In this document: in pieces, positions 1-12,248 of the stretch
Numbering within the stretch: position 1 is the first letter of the stretch
How the letters are laid out: each line of letters opens with the position of its first letter
Assembly (NCBI GenBank): GCA_024449915.1
Contig: JAMZAV010003114.1
Location: forward strand, 124,001-188,000
Reading direction: 5' to 3'
Source of the DNA: Sweltsa coloradensis
Lineage: Eukaryota > Arthropoda > Insecta > Plecoptera > Chloroperlidae
DNA: 64,000 nucleotides
Made by a program: the position numbers and the translations under genes
Notes under the pieces: generated by a model
What the model was told of the DNA's origin: nothing
Seen by the model: the letters and a program-made list of their open reading frames with translations, nothing else
Database searches by the model: none

Positions 1-3000
1 GCTCCTTGAGGAACAAAGCCTTGACCTCGTCCTCGTCCCAGAGACCGTTGCCGTCCAGGTCGTGGAGGTGGAAGAACGTCTTCGGGTCAAACTCCTGGTT
101 CTCCATGTGGTCCTGTTTCTCCCACACCTCCTCCAGCTGTTGCTTGCTGCCCGGATGGTGAAGCTGGAAATTAATGTCAATCAAAATTAGGGATGGCACT
201 TTGATCGGTCAAATTAAATTGGTCAATTGTCAATTTTTTTTAAAAGTCGGTCAAATATAAAACAAGTATATTTTGCTTGTATATTGTGACGGGATAGGCT
301 CCTTACAAGACATTTGTCTGCAAACTAGTTTTAGCAATATGATCAACGTAGGGTGATTATTGATGAAAGTGAGTGAATGGCGTAGCATTTACTATCACTC
401 TGTCTGCTCCTGTCAAAACATAGTAAGGGCAACAACAGTGAATTGTCTAATTTTAAGTTTGTAAGGGAATGTAACTTAAGTTGAGTAACCTTTGAAGAAT
501 GAGTGATGCCAAACTAAATACGTAAGTAAAAATATTACTTTAACCAATCATTTGACCGGTCAAATATTACTTGGTCAGTTAACTGGCTTGCCACCCCTTA
601 ATGGAAATAAATGTAGGCAGTAGGGATGGGAAGGTAGGCCCTGAACGTTGAAGTGAACGTACCAAACATTGAATATAACAACATTGAACACGTTTACGAT
701 GAAGATTCAAAACAAGATAACAAACTATTTGATTAGGCCTACCGCTGAATAAGTGGTCTCTTATCATGAATGCAGAACATCTAGACAGACTGTAGTAAAT
801 ATTGTGAAGATTAGAAGCAGACATTCCTTATTACGTAAACCCTGCTTACAGTATGTGCCCGGGACAAGCAAAGTACGTAGTTAGTGCATTGAATTAGTTA
901 CCCATATTTACTTGATTTTAAAGTCCCCATACGAGGCAGGGTTGCCACTTTCAAGGATTTTAGCCTTTTTCAAGGATTTTTAAGGTGTCTCGAGGATTCC
1001 AGGATTTTTGGCAAAATCTTAGGATTTCCTAACATAGTAAAAATACAAGAATTTAATAGGGCTACATTATTTTTAATACAGCCTAAAAAGCGCTCAACAA
1101 TGGGTAATAAAAACATCAGTGGCACCGGGTAATAGTAATAATAAAATAACCCAGTGAGTATAGACACGATGGCAAAAACTTAAACATTGATACATATTCT
1201 AAGAAAATTCAGATTCTTAGGCCTATGCTCGCATGTAATGTTATTTAAATTCTCAAAAATCAATCTGGTATAACGTACATATTATTGTATGGAATCATGA
1301 AAATTTTGATAATTATTTCACGCAATGATACGTAAGATAGGCCCTACTTAATTGCTATTTTCAAGAATAAAAATAGTTAGGCCTACTTGGTGGCAACCCT
1401 GCACTACAGCAAACAAAAATGGCAACAATGTATACAATAAAAATACGAAAATCAACTTGGGAAAAGGGTAGTGATATGCCATAAGGCCATGACCTCTCAA
1501 ATGACGTACGTACAACTGCGTAGCCTACCGGGACCACTGAATTAATAACTGCACGGCCCTGTTCTCCTCCTTATAGGGCCTAATTATCACGCATCATGAC
1601 ACCATGTGTGCTTCAAAAATACAACTTACTGGTTCATGCTTCTTATGTTTCTGCTCTTTTTCTTCAATTTCCTGTTGCATAGCTTTTTTGTGATCTTCAT
1701 CTAAATCTTTAAATGTTTCTTGTTTTTCAAACTCTTTTTGCATCTCGTACTCTTTGAACTCTTCGCGCCGCTTCTTATCAACTTCTGCAAGGTCAGCTGT
1801 AGTCTGAAAAATAAGTGAATTAAACTGTAGGTTAAAATATATCATTCAAGGAGTCATTAACTCGAAACTACCGTAGTACCTTCAGTCGCGTAATACATAG
1901 TTCCAATACAATCCGTCAGGCACCGCTAGCTTACTTATGAGTAAGGGGGATATTTCTTACACTTTGCATTTTAACTTATTAGTAGGGCCAACCTTACCTT
2001 TGCAATGAGCTTACGCAGATCTTCAATCTCGAATGTGTGGGGATTCGAGTGGTCGACATGTTCAGGAATGATCTTTAGATGCTCCGTATCAATGTCGTTC
2101 TCAAGCTCGTATTCCTTGTTTGCAAAATGCCGCAGTCGTTCTAGCTCTTGGCGTTTCAACTCGTCCAGCTTTGTGCGAACATGATGATTTACATACTCCA
2201 ACTCGTGAGCAATTTTTCCTGTCTGAAAGTTTAAAATTCGATTTTAAAATGTGCACAGAATTGGAAGTTGTTAGCCGACGACTTTGGAGCAAACTTTAAT
2301 CCAGCCATGACCACGTTCCCCTCCTCTTTAACAGAACATACAGCCTCTGCCTATAGCTCTGCACTTGCCTTATGCAGGTAGCATATTCCACACTGAACTT
2401 GTAGGGTAAGCTATGAATTTGTATTATCCAACCTGGCTTATGTTGGAACCGGGTGTTTGATTATTATTATTATTATTTGTTTGGAATGAGTTGTTCCCAC
2501 AAAAATGTAAAATTTTGCTGTACAAGGTATATTTTGTACAGGTATACTAACGATGGGGCAGTAACGTGGGCAGTGGGAACAAAAGAAGAGAGTCAGCTGG
2601 AAGCAGCAGAAATGAAGTTCTTAAGAAGTGTCAAGAGAGTTACCAAAATGGACATTAAGTTAAGAAGTAGTGTAGGCCTAATCAGAAAAGAGCCAGAACT
2701 GGAGAGATTGAGGTTTAAACTAGGAAGAGAACTTCTAAATCTAACATGGTTTGGACATAGGCCTATAAAAAGGAAGGATGGTAGGGAGAGGATCCCAAGA
2801 CAAGAATTTGAAGAGGAAGAGGGGAAAAGAAAAGTAGGAAGGCCAAAAGAGAAATGGGGAAGATTAATTCAAGAAGACGTCGGAAAACGAGATGAATTCT
2901 GGAAGCATGTGGCAAGAGCAAAGCTGTGGAAGGATAGAAGAGAGTGGAGTAAATTGGCGGAGAGGAAGGAGGAAGGCAATGAGGAAGAAACACTGAGTCT

Positions 3001-6000
3001 GGCAAGCTTAGGCCTAGTAGGCCTATCTACAGTTTCATGCCCTAGATAACGGTGGAAAACCACCACTTAACCCGACATAGTTGGAACTGAGTTAAGATCA
3101 TCATTATTATTTTACATAGGCCAACTGATCTACGAGCTCCATATTTTATTAATTACTAGTAGGCCCTTTATTTCATATCAAATTAGTACCTATATCTACA
3201 CTGTTCAGTGTTCACTTTCTCTTTAAGAAAGAGTTATTTTGTTCTCTATTGAACGGTAGGTAGGCCTACGGGTGTCCCATAAGTGTAATGTACTATGTCA
3301 ATACACTACCGGTACTATGTAGCCATCCATGTTTCCAGCAAATGAAGAAACTTTAATTTAAAAATGTGTGCAATAATCCTGTCAAAAAAGAATTTTTGGA
3401 GGAAAAAATTGCGATGTCGCTTAATTTTTGCAGAAACCTTCCTAAGGCCCTATATAATACTAATCAACAAACTAAAACTCCCCTGCAATCGGACTGGAGC
3501 TTCGGCCGCTAGGCCTATATTGGAAAATGGTGGCCAAAAAGTGTTGGTTATCGAATATCTCCGAATTGGTTGGAGATAGGCCTAGACAAATTGTTGCAAA
3601 GGCAAAAGTATTTCCCATTCAATTCCCTACAAACAAGGTGTCTTCTATAGTTTAGGTAGGGGCAACGGTTACGTCACAAAATCGTGGTTTATATTATGTT
3701 GCTTATTGGAGTCTACCAGCTGATTTCCTAATTTTCATGCCCAGCATCAAACAATGCCTGGTAAATCCGTAACAAATAGATTTAAATACAAAAGGACTTG
3801 TGTACGGTGTTCATGAAAGCATCCATTAGTATTTTAAAAAATGAGGTCTGCAAAATCAGATTTTGCATACCCGGAAATTGGGTTTTTCCGTTGTTCGCAT
3901 TTCTTAAAAAATGCCATGCTTCCAATGCAGTGCAATGGGTTTGTCGTCCTTGTAGAACTATATTGGTATTGGTTCTCTCTCCCAGGGACTCGAACCCGAA
4001 CCATAAACCATAAAAACCGTTATTTTTCCTGAACCTAAACCCAAACCTGAACCCATATTCCTGAATCGTCAAAACCCGAATCCGAACCAGAATACCTAGA
4101 TTTCCAAAACCATAACCTGAACCGTAATAATTCTAGCTATTAGTGGTTTAGGTTCGAAGAAGGAATAAGCTCACAATAGGGAATATTCCACTTAATAGTT
4201 TATATTTTATTTTAATTCTTATTCATGTCTTAATAGTCACTGCACTTTTTTTTATTTAAAAAAAATGTTTTTTGTGTAATTTAGGCCTAATCAAGAATTA
4301 AATGGGTCCCCCAGTTTGCGCGCCAAAAACGAGCGTGTGCCATCTTTGGACGGTACTACGTCATAACTGTGTTGAGTCAAGGCCAATTGGAAACTAAATG
4401 TACGTATATTTGTACATATTTACATACAGACGGCGGTGCTCGCCCATCCGCTCAACACAAACAACTCCACAGGGATGTACATTTTCACCGTCTTTTGTTT
4501 TTCTTTTTTCGTATGTGACAGGAGATTTCGCGAGATCATTGTGATAAAGAATAACGAGCATTTTGTCTTGAGTTTTTGCATAGCCTAGGACTATCATGGT
4601 ATTCTTTATCTACAATAGGCTTTAATAGTCATCAAAGTAAGGTTTTTGTGCGGGATGTGTGTCAGAACATGAACGTGCAGGCCTAGGGTTGGCAAGTTAA
4701 GCCTAGGGCTTGTCAAGTGAGTAATTTTAGTATTCACATACCAATGCCTATATCCTACAGGAACGATAGGCCTAGACCTAGGACTGTTTCAGTTTTGTTT
4801 TTTGATTGCAATGTCAACTTTTCTCGTTTTCTGGCTAGGCGTTAAATGTAAAATGTCCGCCATCTGTTTACATTACTGTAGGCTACGCTAGGCGCTGCTT
4901 TGTTTAAAACACCGCCGTCTTGATGTATATCTCGATCCTACTATAATACTATTCAAACATCTTTGGTCTGGATGTATGTTTATCCAGACGGCGTTGGATC
5001 AACACAGTTCTGACGTCACAGTCGTTTTTTGCCGCTTTAAAAAAGTGCTGCTTTTAAAACGGCTATAAATCACTGGATTATTATTTCACGGAAAAAACAA
5101 AGTAGGCCCTACATATTTGTAATCGGGACGAAATACTTCTTCTAAAAAATCTATTCGTACAGTATTTGGCGGAAGTGGAATATTCCCTATTCCATGAAAA
5201 CCATTGAAGTTCATAATTTCTTCAAATCCCACAAACAAACTAGGCCTAATACTATTGAAAATGAAATATTCTTGAATTTTGGGTGTGGTCAGATATGCAC
5301 GTGCTATGTTTTGTCCTGTCTGTGAGCCCTGTTAGCTACCTTTGTGTGACTTGCGGGGAGGGGGGGGGGGGGGGGGGGGCAAGCCTGTGAGTTTCGAAGA
5401 AATTTTGAAATAGGTCGCAATTTCACAAAGCTAGATGGGTAAATATGATGCCAGTCCAAACACAGCAGACAGTAGCAGTTCATCGCCCGTAGCCTCGTTG
5501 GTGATTGTTTGTGAGTTGTAACAGTGACAGTTAATAGTGAAAATGCTTAAAACTTAGGCCTAGGCCTACATCAATTTTCTGCTTGGGACATAAAATGGAT
5601 AGCCTACAAATAAAATATAGGCCGATAACAAAATTCAAACAGATTAGTTTCTCGAAAACCACTTCTCAAAATCAACTGAGAATGGAAGTGAACCTGAATC
5701 CGAACCGTAATTGAACCCGAACCTTTATAAAAACAAGACCTGAACCCGAACCCAAATTCTCTATCCGATAAAACCTGAACCCAAAACTGAATCGATATTT
5801 TTACTAACGCTGAACCTGAACCCAAACCGAAATTAATTTCGGTTAGAGACTCCCTGCTCTCTCCTATTGGTTTATTTGGATTAAGGACGCGTCAACCGTT
5901 AGGTCATAATGCACCACTCTAGCCTAGGGGGGGGAGGGGCCCATATGCTGGTCAGAACCATGCCACGGGTAAGGGGAGGAAGGGGGGGGGTTTCTCACGT

Positions 6001-7261
6001 CGCGGTCGTCATCGTCTTTGTCATCGTTCGTTGTGTCATTGTCATCGTCGCCGGGGGGTCGTCAAGGGAAGGGGGCAAGGTCCCCGACGACGATTGCCAG
6101 AGCTCGCCTCTAGTTTCGGGGAGTAAGATATTCCGCTCTTTCTAGCTGATGTTTGCGAGGTGGACTTTTTCTCTTGAATCGCCTTTTACGATTAGCAGAG
6201 CCATGCTCTGGGCCAATTCTACCCCGGGCCCAGATTGACGGTAGTCGGTGGTAGGTTTATTCTTCCTTCCTTCCTTTTCAGCATCCATCATATTCATATT
6301 ATTCATATTTTCCCTTTTCTTGTTTACTTCCCATCTTACTTCTTGCCTTATTTCAGCCCTATTCGTATGTGCCACTGCGGACGGCAACTACGGTTGAGTT
6401 TTCAATGAGTACCCCTAGGCCTATGATAGCTCGCGTCAAACGCTAATAATATAAATGGGTTCTTAGGGTTAAAACTTTTAAAGTCCCAGACTTGGGCTAA
6501 CCTAAGGGGGATAAAGGCCCTTGATAAGAGGGTACTTCTTCGGCTAGGGGGGTCCAACTTTTATATACACTGTAACGGAAAGGATTTCGGGTGCGCTCTT
6601 ATCGATTAGGCCTATATCCTAGAACTAGCGCGGCGCACTGTAGCCAGCGGAAAATTCGGCTAACCTAGAACGAAAGTACACCTTTAACATAAGTAGTAAC
6701 AAGGCAATATAGCAGTGTTAACAAGGTGTATAAAAGTTGGACCCCCGTAGCCGAAGAAGTGCCGATAAGAGTGTACGACATGGGCCTAGAAAACGATGAT
6801 GTCTTTGGCCTAGCCAAGGGACGACAGAAAAAGAATATTATATTCTTATAGAGGCTGGCATGCAAGATGCTGGAATATGGATGCGAGAGTGAAATGTCCA
6901 CAAACTAGGGGCTAGGGCCCTACCGGTCGAAAAGGAAATGTAAGGCTAATGCAAGAGAACATCATAAAATAGGCAACGCCTAGTCCCTAGGCTATACGAG
7001 AAGATAACTTACTCGAATATCCACTTCTTCAGCTTTCTCCAGTTTTTCTCGGAATTCAGGGTCACTCTCAAGAGCAGTCACAACTTCTTTCAAATATCGA
7101 TCGTACTCGATGCCCAGCGATCCAAGGTTATCGGGACCACCTTCAATTTCATTACCATCGTGTTTACCATCCTCACTCTTCTTTTGAGTGACAGGTGGTG
7201 CTACAACTTGTTGAATAATGAGAAAAGATAACAACCACGCGAGGCCTAAAGGAACTTTCAT
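1..7261 (-). CDS. NUCB: nucleobindin (NUCB1/NUCB2 family), 5' part, runs off the left edge
   Basis: Calcium-binding protein of the secretory pathway (Golgi lumen, secreted) that also binds G-alpha in known family members. Four exons are readable on the minus strand: 7013-7261, 1998-2222, 1630-1803 and 163 down to the window edge. All junctions are GT-AG and the frame stays open. The start at 7261 opens a signal peptide (MKVPLGLAWLLSFLIIQQVV). Exon 2 carries the family block VRTKLDELKRQELERLR. Exon 3 is a charged helix (EEFKEYEMQKEFEKQ). Exon 4 has the HPGSKQQLEEVWEKQDH block and a canonical EF-hand loop DLDGNGLWDEDE. The second EF-hand and C-terminus lie outside the window. The introns hold a LINE relic, hAT-like elements and other repeats. 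I see no frameshift or stop. Whether it is the NUCB1 or NUCB2 orthologue cannot be decided; invertebrates usually have one gene. Confidence 0.93.
188..600. mobile_element. hAT-like MITE, family A, copy 1
   Basis: The ends are imperfect inverted repeats: TAGGGATGGCA on the left, TGCCACCCCTTA on the right. Both subterminal regions are full of the word GGTCAAAT and its complement. The flanking 8-mers atcaaaat and atggaaat agree at 6 of 8 positions, compatible with an old 8-bp target duplication. The interior (about 420-580) matches the two halves of a second copy at 36240-37817. It lies in nucleobindin intron 3. Confidence 0.65.
937..1401. mobile_element. MITE with CAGGGTTGCCAC ends
   Basis: Perfect 12-bp terminal inverted repeats (CAGGGTTGCCAC / GTGGCAACCCTG) enclose about 465 bp. 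The left subterminal region repeats AAGGATTTT and AGGATTT several times. I could not find a convincing target duplication, so the superfamily (probably hAT) is inferred from architecture. It lies in nucleobindin intron 3. Confidence 0.55.
2545..3049 (+). mobile_element. LINE 3' remnant (C-terminal end of reverse transcriptase polyprotein)
   Basis: An open frame of about 165 codons reads like the C-terminal tail of animal non-LTR retrotransposon polyproteins. It has a W-x-x-G-x-KEES segment, EAAEMKFLRSVKRVTK, LTWFGHRP, the basic motif KRKVGRPKEKWGR and a W-rich end (LWKDRREWSKL). There is no RT catalytic core, so this is a 5'-truncated copy. It lies inside nucleobindin intron 1 on the opposite strand and is not a host gene. 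Confidence 0.75.
3983..5856. mobile_element. hAT-like element with GAACCCGAACC subterminal repeats and perfect 8-bp TSD
   Basis: The left end CAGGGACTC and right end GAGACTCCCTG are inverted repeats. They are flanked by identical 8-mers ctctctcc at 3975-3982 and 5857-5864. The outer 120-150 bp on each side are packed with degenerate copies of GAACCCGAACC / GAACCTGAACC. No transposase frame is visible, so the copy is non-autonomous. It carries two copies of the CACCGCCGTCTG palindromic module (4421-4438 and 4910-4997) and a G-run near 5355-5379. It lies in nucleobindin intron 1. Confidence 0.8.
4910..4997. repeat. palindromic CACCGCCGTCTG module, long-spacer form
   Basis: The left arm CACCGCCGTCTTGATGTA and the right arm (complement reads CCAACGCCGTCTGGATAAAC) face each other over a spacer of about 50 bp. 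This is the same module as at 7361-7402 and 20137-20183. A solitary right arm (TACATACAGACGGCGGTG) sits at 4421-4438. Confidence 0.55.
5886..6235 (+). repeat. dispersed repeat family B, copy 1
   Basis: The segment runs from CGTCAACCGTTAGGTCAT through CCCCGACGACGATTGCCAGA and AGAGCCATGCTCTGG to a terminal ACCCCGGGCCCAGA. The same order of blocks recurs at 12010-12233 (partial) and twice in tandem near 51158-51722. No protein can be recognised. It is likely a non-coding transposon, class unknown. Confidence 0.6.
6531..6763. mobile_element. hAT-like MITE, family C, copy 1, perfect 8-bp TSD
   Basis: The inverted ends GGTACTTCTTCGG and CCGAAGAAGTGCC extend into GGGGGGTCCAACTTTTATA / TATAAAAGTTGGACCCCC. 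The 233-bp element is bracketed by identical 8-mers gataagag at 6523-6530 and 6764-6771. The interior (GCGCACTGTAGCCAGCGG, GGATTTCGGGTGCGCTC) recurs in inverse orientation in the copy at 46814-47049. It lies in nucleobindin intron 1. Confidence 0.8.
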
Positions 7262-7360
7262 TCTACAACCTAAACCGAAGGTCTTGAGTCTAACTAGAGC
7301 ACACTGTCACTCGCGAGTCATGAAAACACAACAGCTGCTTTGCTCTGACGTGTCCTGTCG

Positions 7361-7402
7361 ACCACCGCCGTCTGGATGTATTTACATACAGACGGCGGTG
7401 GT
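7361..7402. repeat. 42-bp near-perfect palindrome upstream of nucleobindin
   Basis: Two 20-bp arms separated by TT pair at 19 of 20 positions; the left arm begins ACCACCGCCGTCTGGATGTA. It lies 100 bp upstream of the nucleobindin start codon and about 1 kb upstream of the divergent LITAF start. Related modules occur at 4421-4438, 4910-4997 and 20137-20183, so it is a repeated element and not a one-off hairpin. Confidence 0.75.
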
Positions 7403-8414
7403 CCTTTCAGTTTCGCATCTACGCCCTACAGTAGAGGCAACTGCACCGTTCTCTAACCAGTACAATGCATTGTATGAGGGTACGCACAGTTTGCTCGTAA
7501 ACCGACCCCCCCACACACACAAATGCTTGGACGCATTACAAAGTTCTAACCAAGTTCTTACGAGATCTACTTGTCACTTTCAGCATGTTTTTTTAATTAT
7601 AAATTTAGCGGATTGAAGGCTAAATCTGGTGACTATTTAGGAATTTTTGCGGCCACAATGGGAGCCCGTTGGCAACCTTGACTTTACTCCATATTATTTT
7701 ACTAACCTTGGCTTGTAGTTATTTTCCTCTGTGACATCACCATTGTAGTTTAGGATTTAGTTAATATACAAGCAAAATACTGTGATATTGTGAACGGTTT
7801 TTTAAAGTTCAAAGTCGTGTTAAGGTTTTAAATAAAAGGTAGGCCTGAAACCCTTCGTCCGAGTCTAGCTATAATCTTCTCAAGTTTTCTCCTGCGCTTA
7901 GGGATTTCCTAGGTAGGGCCTAGGGCTAGCTAGGCTACTAGGCCTAGCCTATAATTGCTTAATTAATTAAATTAATGGTAGTAGGCTGTCTGCCTACGTC
8001 TAGTGTGAACAAGACGTAATCACAACCCATCAGTGCACAAACTAGATAGACCTAATCCTAACACTACTCTAGAGAAAGCTAGAGTAGAAGTAGTAGAAGG
8101 GCCTAGGCTAGTAGGCCCTAGGCTAGGCCCTTGCTCATCAGTAAGTCTTGACCCAGCCCCTAGTGGAAACAAGGATTCTAAATCCCAGCCAGTCAATGCA
8201 AATGAATAGGGACTAGCCAAGGCCTAGATATTCCATTGAAATTGCTGAAGCCCCCTGCTAAGCCTCTACAGAGACAGAAGATCAACAAAGTTGCTCTAGC
8301 TACTCCTAGCCTAGACCCCTATTGCACAACAAAATAAATAAATGATGGCACACGGTGCAAATAATCGACGATCATGTAAAAGATGTGACTGGCTTTGTAT
8401 CTTGCAGGTAAACA
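7403..8414. promoter_or_regulatory. shared intergenic region between divergent nucleobindin and LITAF genes
   Basis: The two start codons (7261 minus, 8415 plus) are about 1.15 kb apart and point away from each other, so both promoters should lie here. A 3' splice site (CTTGCAG ending at 8407) just before the LITAF start implies an untranslated upstream LITAF exon in this interval. Its position is not certain. The part around 7910-8140 is dense in TAGGCCTA-type words. No TATA box can be assigned confidently. Confidence 0.4.
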
Positions 8415-10445
8415 ATGAGTAAATCCGGAGCCCCCCCTCCGTACGGCCCCCCGCCAGCTGCCCCTCCGAGCTACTCTCAAGCTGTTGGTGGCGTTCACCC
8501 TTCAAGCCCATACACCCCGGGCAATTCATGTGAGTTTCAGGAGTCAGGACACACATAAGAATGCTAAAATATCTTCAATTAGTGATCTTCCAAATCGCCT
8601 GTTCGGGCCACGAGGCCCACGAGTGGGATAATTTTTTACCATTTTTAACTCATCCCATAATTATTGTTTAAAATGTTTCATCCCCAATGGGTATGATTTT
8701 TATAGCCTTTCAGTGTAAATTAGTATTACTCACGTAAATAAGTCTTCCTTCCCACCAAATTGCACTTTAACGTGGATGGAACAACAACACACGGTTCGCG
8801 CCTTGTGAAGCATCAAAAGATTTCCATTGTCAACGATACAGTCTCTACACCATGCATTCGGCATTATGTTAGTAGAAAAGTATATACAACGAAATGATCA
8901 CGTGACAAAATGTCGCGCTCAGTCATTGGTTGAACGACGACAACATCTGGTCAACATTCCTCAAAAGTTGACCAACTCAATGTTGTAAATGTTGAGTCAA
9001 CATACTAGACTAGGCTATTTCAATGTGTGACAGCAGCATCACATTTCTATGCTATCTACATCTGGTCAACAATTTTAGTCAACAAGTTGCGTCGACAAGT
9101 TGATAGTGTAACAGGACTTTTAGTTGACTTTGGATTTTAGATAATTTTCTTAACAAAACTATAGAGCCAGGCTAGACCCACTCTGGAGCCGCAGGTTCCC
9201 GACCCCTGTTATATTTTAAATAATTCTATTCTTAATTTCTTTACTTTACTGTACTTTTACTTCTTGACCCACTGTTAAAATTGTTATAAATTTGAGTTAA
9301 ATAAAACTAAATTCAATTAGTCTACCTATTGTTGTTGTAGGCTACATTCTTTTTTATAATGATGTAGGCCTTCAGAATGTTTTATCTATGGGCCTGTTCT
9401 TGCAAATTGCATAATTAGTATTTGGTACTAACTTGATTTTAAAAATTGATTTTGAATGTCTAAGCTAGTTTATTCACTAATGCTCTAAGTGGATAAAGGG
9501 ATGGAAATATTGAGTGAAAATTTTCCCTACTGGGACAAATCTTACCTTTACGACAGGGCAGCTCTGGCGAACTGTTTCAGTTTGTTACAGTTTCATTTCA
9601 TCACTATGTTGTAATGTTGCTTCCAGTGGCTGGTGGACCAACAATTGTGACCACAGTTGTACCGGTTGGGCCCCAACCCACGCACATGATATGCCCTCAC
9701 TGCCATGCGGAGATTGACACTGCAACAAAAACTGAGCCAGGCTTGATTGCATATATATCCGGCGTTGTTATTGCTTTACTTGGGTGAGTACGTTGTTCCA
9801 CTTTCTTTCAGTGTCTTTAAGACTGGTTTTCATGCTGGCGAGAGAACACGTTCTAGACCAATCAGTGGCTCAGTGCTAAGACTACACGACCAGCATCATC
9901 ACGACCACAGCTAGTACCTTTATTTTTTAATGTGGTTGCTCACCGCACCATTGGCTCAACGACATGAAAACGAGGCTTTATTAGTCTGTTGGTCCTATGT
10001 CAGTCTGTGCTCTTTGCAAGGTGTCAAAATAGTTTTATTTCTGGTTCTCTTCTAGTACCACTTACCAGTTGTTATAGAATGTAAAATAAAAAACATGTGG
10101 CCCACAGGCAAGAGGCAGTGTAGGTAAATGACAAAATCGTTGATTTGACGAGCTATCGTGCCGTGAGCTAGAACTGATAGTCACAATTTGGTTGAAGTAC
10201 GCAATATTTACCCTCGGCAGTAAAAAAACTAAGTCTGTGTTCCGTATGTTGCATACGGTGAACAATAGGGAGACTGAAGATCGAATGTTGAACAAAAGAA
10301 AGCGAGGTCCCCTAGTGATGACGTTCTTCTTTCTTTCAGTTGCTGGCTGGGTTGTTGCCTGATACCGTGTTGTATCGACGAATGCATGGACGTCCACCAC
10401 ATCTGTCCGAACTGCAAGGCATACATGGGTTGCTATCGACGATGA
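8415..10445 (+). CDS. LITAF: LITAF-domain protein (LITAF/CDIP1-like), complete, 125 residues
   Basis: Family members are small monotopic zinc proteins on the cytosolic face of late endosomes and lysosomes, linked to protein sorting. Three coding exons, 8415-8529, 9627-9783 and 10340-10445, join in frame through GT-AG introns to a TGA at 10443-10445. Residues 1-38 are proline-rich with PPPY and PPSY motifs, typical docking sites for NEDD4/ITCH WW domains. The LITAF domain follows: a first knuckle MICPHCHAEIDT, a hydrophobic membrane segment (GLIAYISGVVIALLG, then CWLGCCLIPCCIDEC), and a second knuckle HHICPNCKAYMGCYRR. All four zinc cysteines and the HxCPxC motif are present. The start follows a 3' splice site closely. 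A polyadenylation signal AATAAA is at 11009-11014. I see no defect. Confidence 0.95.
9178..9207. mobile_element. solitary hAT-type end (CAGGGGTCGGGAACC complement)
   Basis: The sequence GGTTCCCGACCCCTG preceded by GGAGCCGCA is the right terminal inverted repeat of a widespread hAT group. The matching left end was not found in the intron, so only a relic is claimed. The preceding 8945-9125 holds many GTTGAC/GTCAAC words, possibly subterminal repeats. Confidence 0.4.
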
Positions 10446-12005
10446 GCCATTGATTGATTATTGCTGTCGGCAGTCTCTCACAGTGTCTTCTAACCTAGCA
10501 TGATCACACCCACCAGCGTTTCTATTTTGTACCTTCTACTAATGTGTAACAAGATCTTGCTTGATGTTTAAGCCTAGAGCTTGTGTGTTGCATAGCTAGA
10601 CGATAAAGGTTAAAATGTGTTGGGTGCTTTTAGGATTATGATTACTACTGGTATATAAAATTCAAAGTGTTAGGTTTCCACTTTAAAAAATCACCATGAT
10701 ACCTTTTAGGTAGATTTATTTGTGTACTGTGTGCCTTCACATTTGTATGGTAGTCTATTTTCCGAGTATTTTACAGCTTGTCAACATGTACATAAAAACA
10801 TATACATATTACATATATATATAAACATATTACTATATAACTACTACTACTATTACTACTACTAAAGAGCCTTTATAGTTAATAATATATAATATAATCC
10901 CAAAGTTTTAAATATATTCTTATGAGATATCACTTATGTGTATTCATGCATTATGCTTATTGAAGGCCTTTGAAATCTACATAATATGTAGTATTTTGTA
11001 TATCCTCAAATAAAGACTTAACAATGAATTTGAACAAGATTATACATACACCCTTCCTTGTTCTTTTACCCGGAACCTCAATCGACTTGGTTTTATACTA
11101 CATTTAACTCTGTATGTGGCACCTACTTCATAGAGTTGGTTTCAGTTAAGAATATCACTGCCGACAGCACTGACGTCTTCCGGCTACCTTCGCACTGTGG
11201 TCACAGGTTAGGAAATAACATCACATGAAAGCGCTCTAAAACTATCAATATTCAGCATTTTGAACTGCTTCCGAAAGTAAAACCACGTATTTTAAGTAGT
11301 ACTACATACTTGGATGAAGTGGAAGATAAAAACAGTTGTGCAAGAATTGTGACAACATTAAACGGAAATATGTGTCGCCAAACACACTAGCGTCGACGTT
11401 GTCAGCAATTGTGCAGAAAAAATTTAAATTATCAAAAACCAACAATTGAACTTTTTTTTTTCAAACTGGCTTATTTTATTATCCATTTATTTTTTACTCC
11501 CGGATGGTAGAAAATTATTTACATGCCATAGATATTTAGAAAATTAGTTTTTATTAGGGAAATATAATAGAATAGGGTAGTCCAAATTAAATCAGCTGTT
11601 ATTTTGGGGTTCGTGTTACTTTTAAACGTTGGCATGAATCCAATATTGTATTTCCGCTTTCTGCGGCATTCTAAACTGAAATGCTTGATGAAGCAATATG
11701 GTGTACTCAATTGATGCCATCAGTCTGATGCAGGACATTTGAGATACTAATGTTAAATGCACACATCAAGCCCTTCGGTCACTCAGTGCCTAAAGAAACC
11801 CTTGGCAATTAGTACTAGAATAGAACTTACAGGTTTTACTAACCTAAATAGATAGGCCTATAGTAAATACGCATTACAATTTCCCTAACATGAGGACAGA
11901 AATTTAATAGAAAATTTTTAATAAAAAGCATATGTCTCGTCTCATTGTAAACAAAAGTCGACCTAATATGATAGCCCTACCAAGTTGAGTTAATATTTTG
12001 GTTTA
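10446..12005. other. LITAF 3' UTR and gene-free AT-rich spacer
   Basis: The LITAF 3' UTR extends to shortly after the AATAAA at 11009-11014 and includes a TA/CTA-rich tract at about 10795-10866. From about 11030 to 12005 I see no gene, RNA or clear repeat. Confidence 0.5.
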
Positions 12006-12009
12006 GAGG

Positions 12010-12233
12010 CGCACAACAGCTAGTTAGGTTATTATGTGCCACTCGAGCTTAGAGGGGTGTGCGGAGTACAGACCCATGCTGGACACATCCAGTCACAGAC
12101 AACGGGAGTGAAGGAAGATCCGGATTTCTCACGTCACGGTCGTCATTGTAATAGTTCGTATTGTCGAGGGGAGGGGGACAATCCCAGGCATAGACTGCTA
12201 GAGCTTCCGCCTCTAGTTTCGGGGTGTAAATAA
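12010..12233 (+). repeat. dispersed repeat family B, partial copy 2
   Basis: It shares ordered blocks with 5886-6235: a start like TTATGTGCCACTC, then TTTCTCACGTC, CGGTCGTCATTG and a 3' block GCCTCTAGTTTCGGGG. The middle is shortened and diverged, and the end after the TTTCGGGG block is missing. Confidence 0.5.
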
Positions 12234-12248
12234 AACCCCACTTGACAG

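Noticed and set aside
2453..3049. 198-codon plus-strand ORF as a host gene
   Set aside because: Its sequence pattern (basic GRP-x-x-W block, W-rich end) is the tail of a LINE polyprotein, and it lies within a nucleobindin intron.
3983..4110. Interstitial telomeric repeat (GAACCC/GGGTTC words)
   Set aside because: Units are irregular and mirrored at both ends of an element with 8-bp duplications, so they are subterminal transposon repeats.
5909..6145. Glycine/valine-rich small ORF
   Set aside because: It lies inside dispersed repeat family B, whose other copies do not keep the frame.
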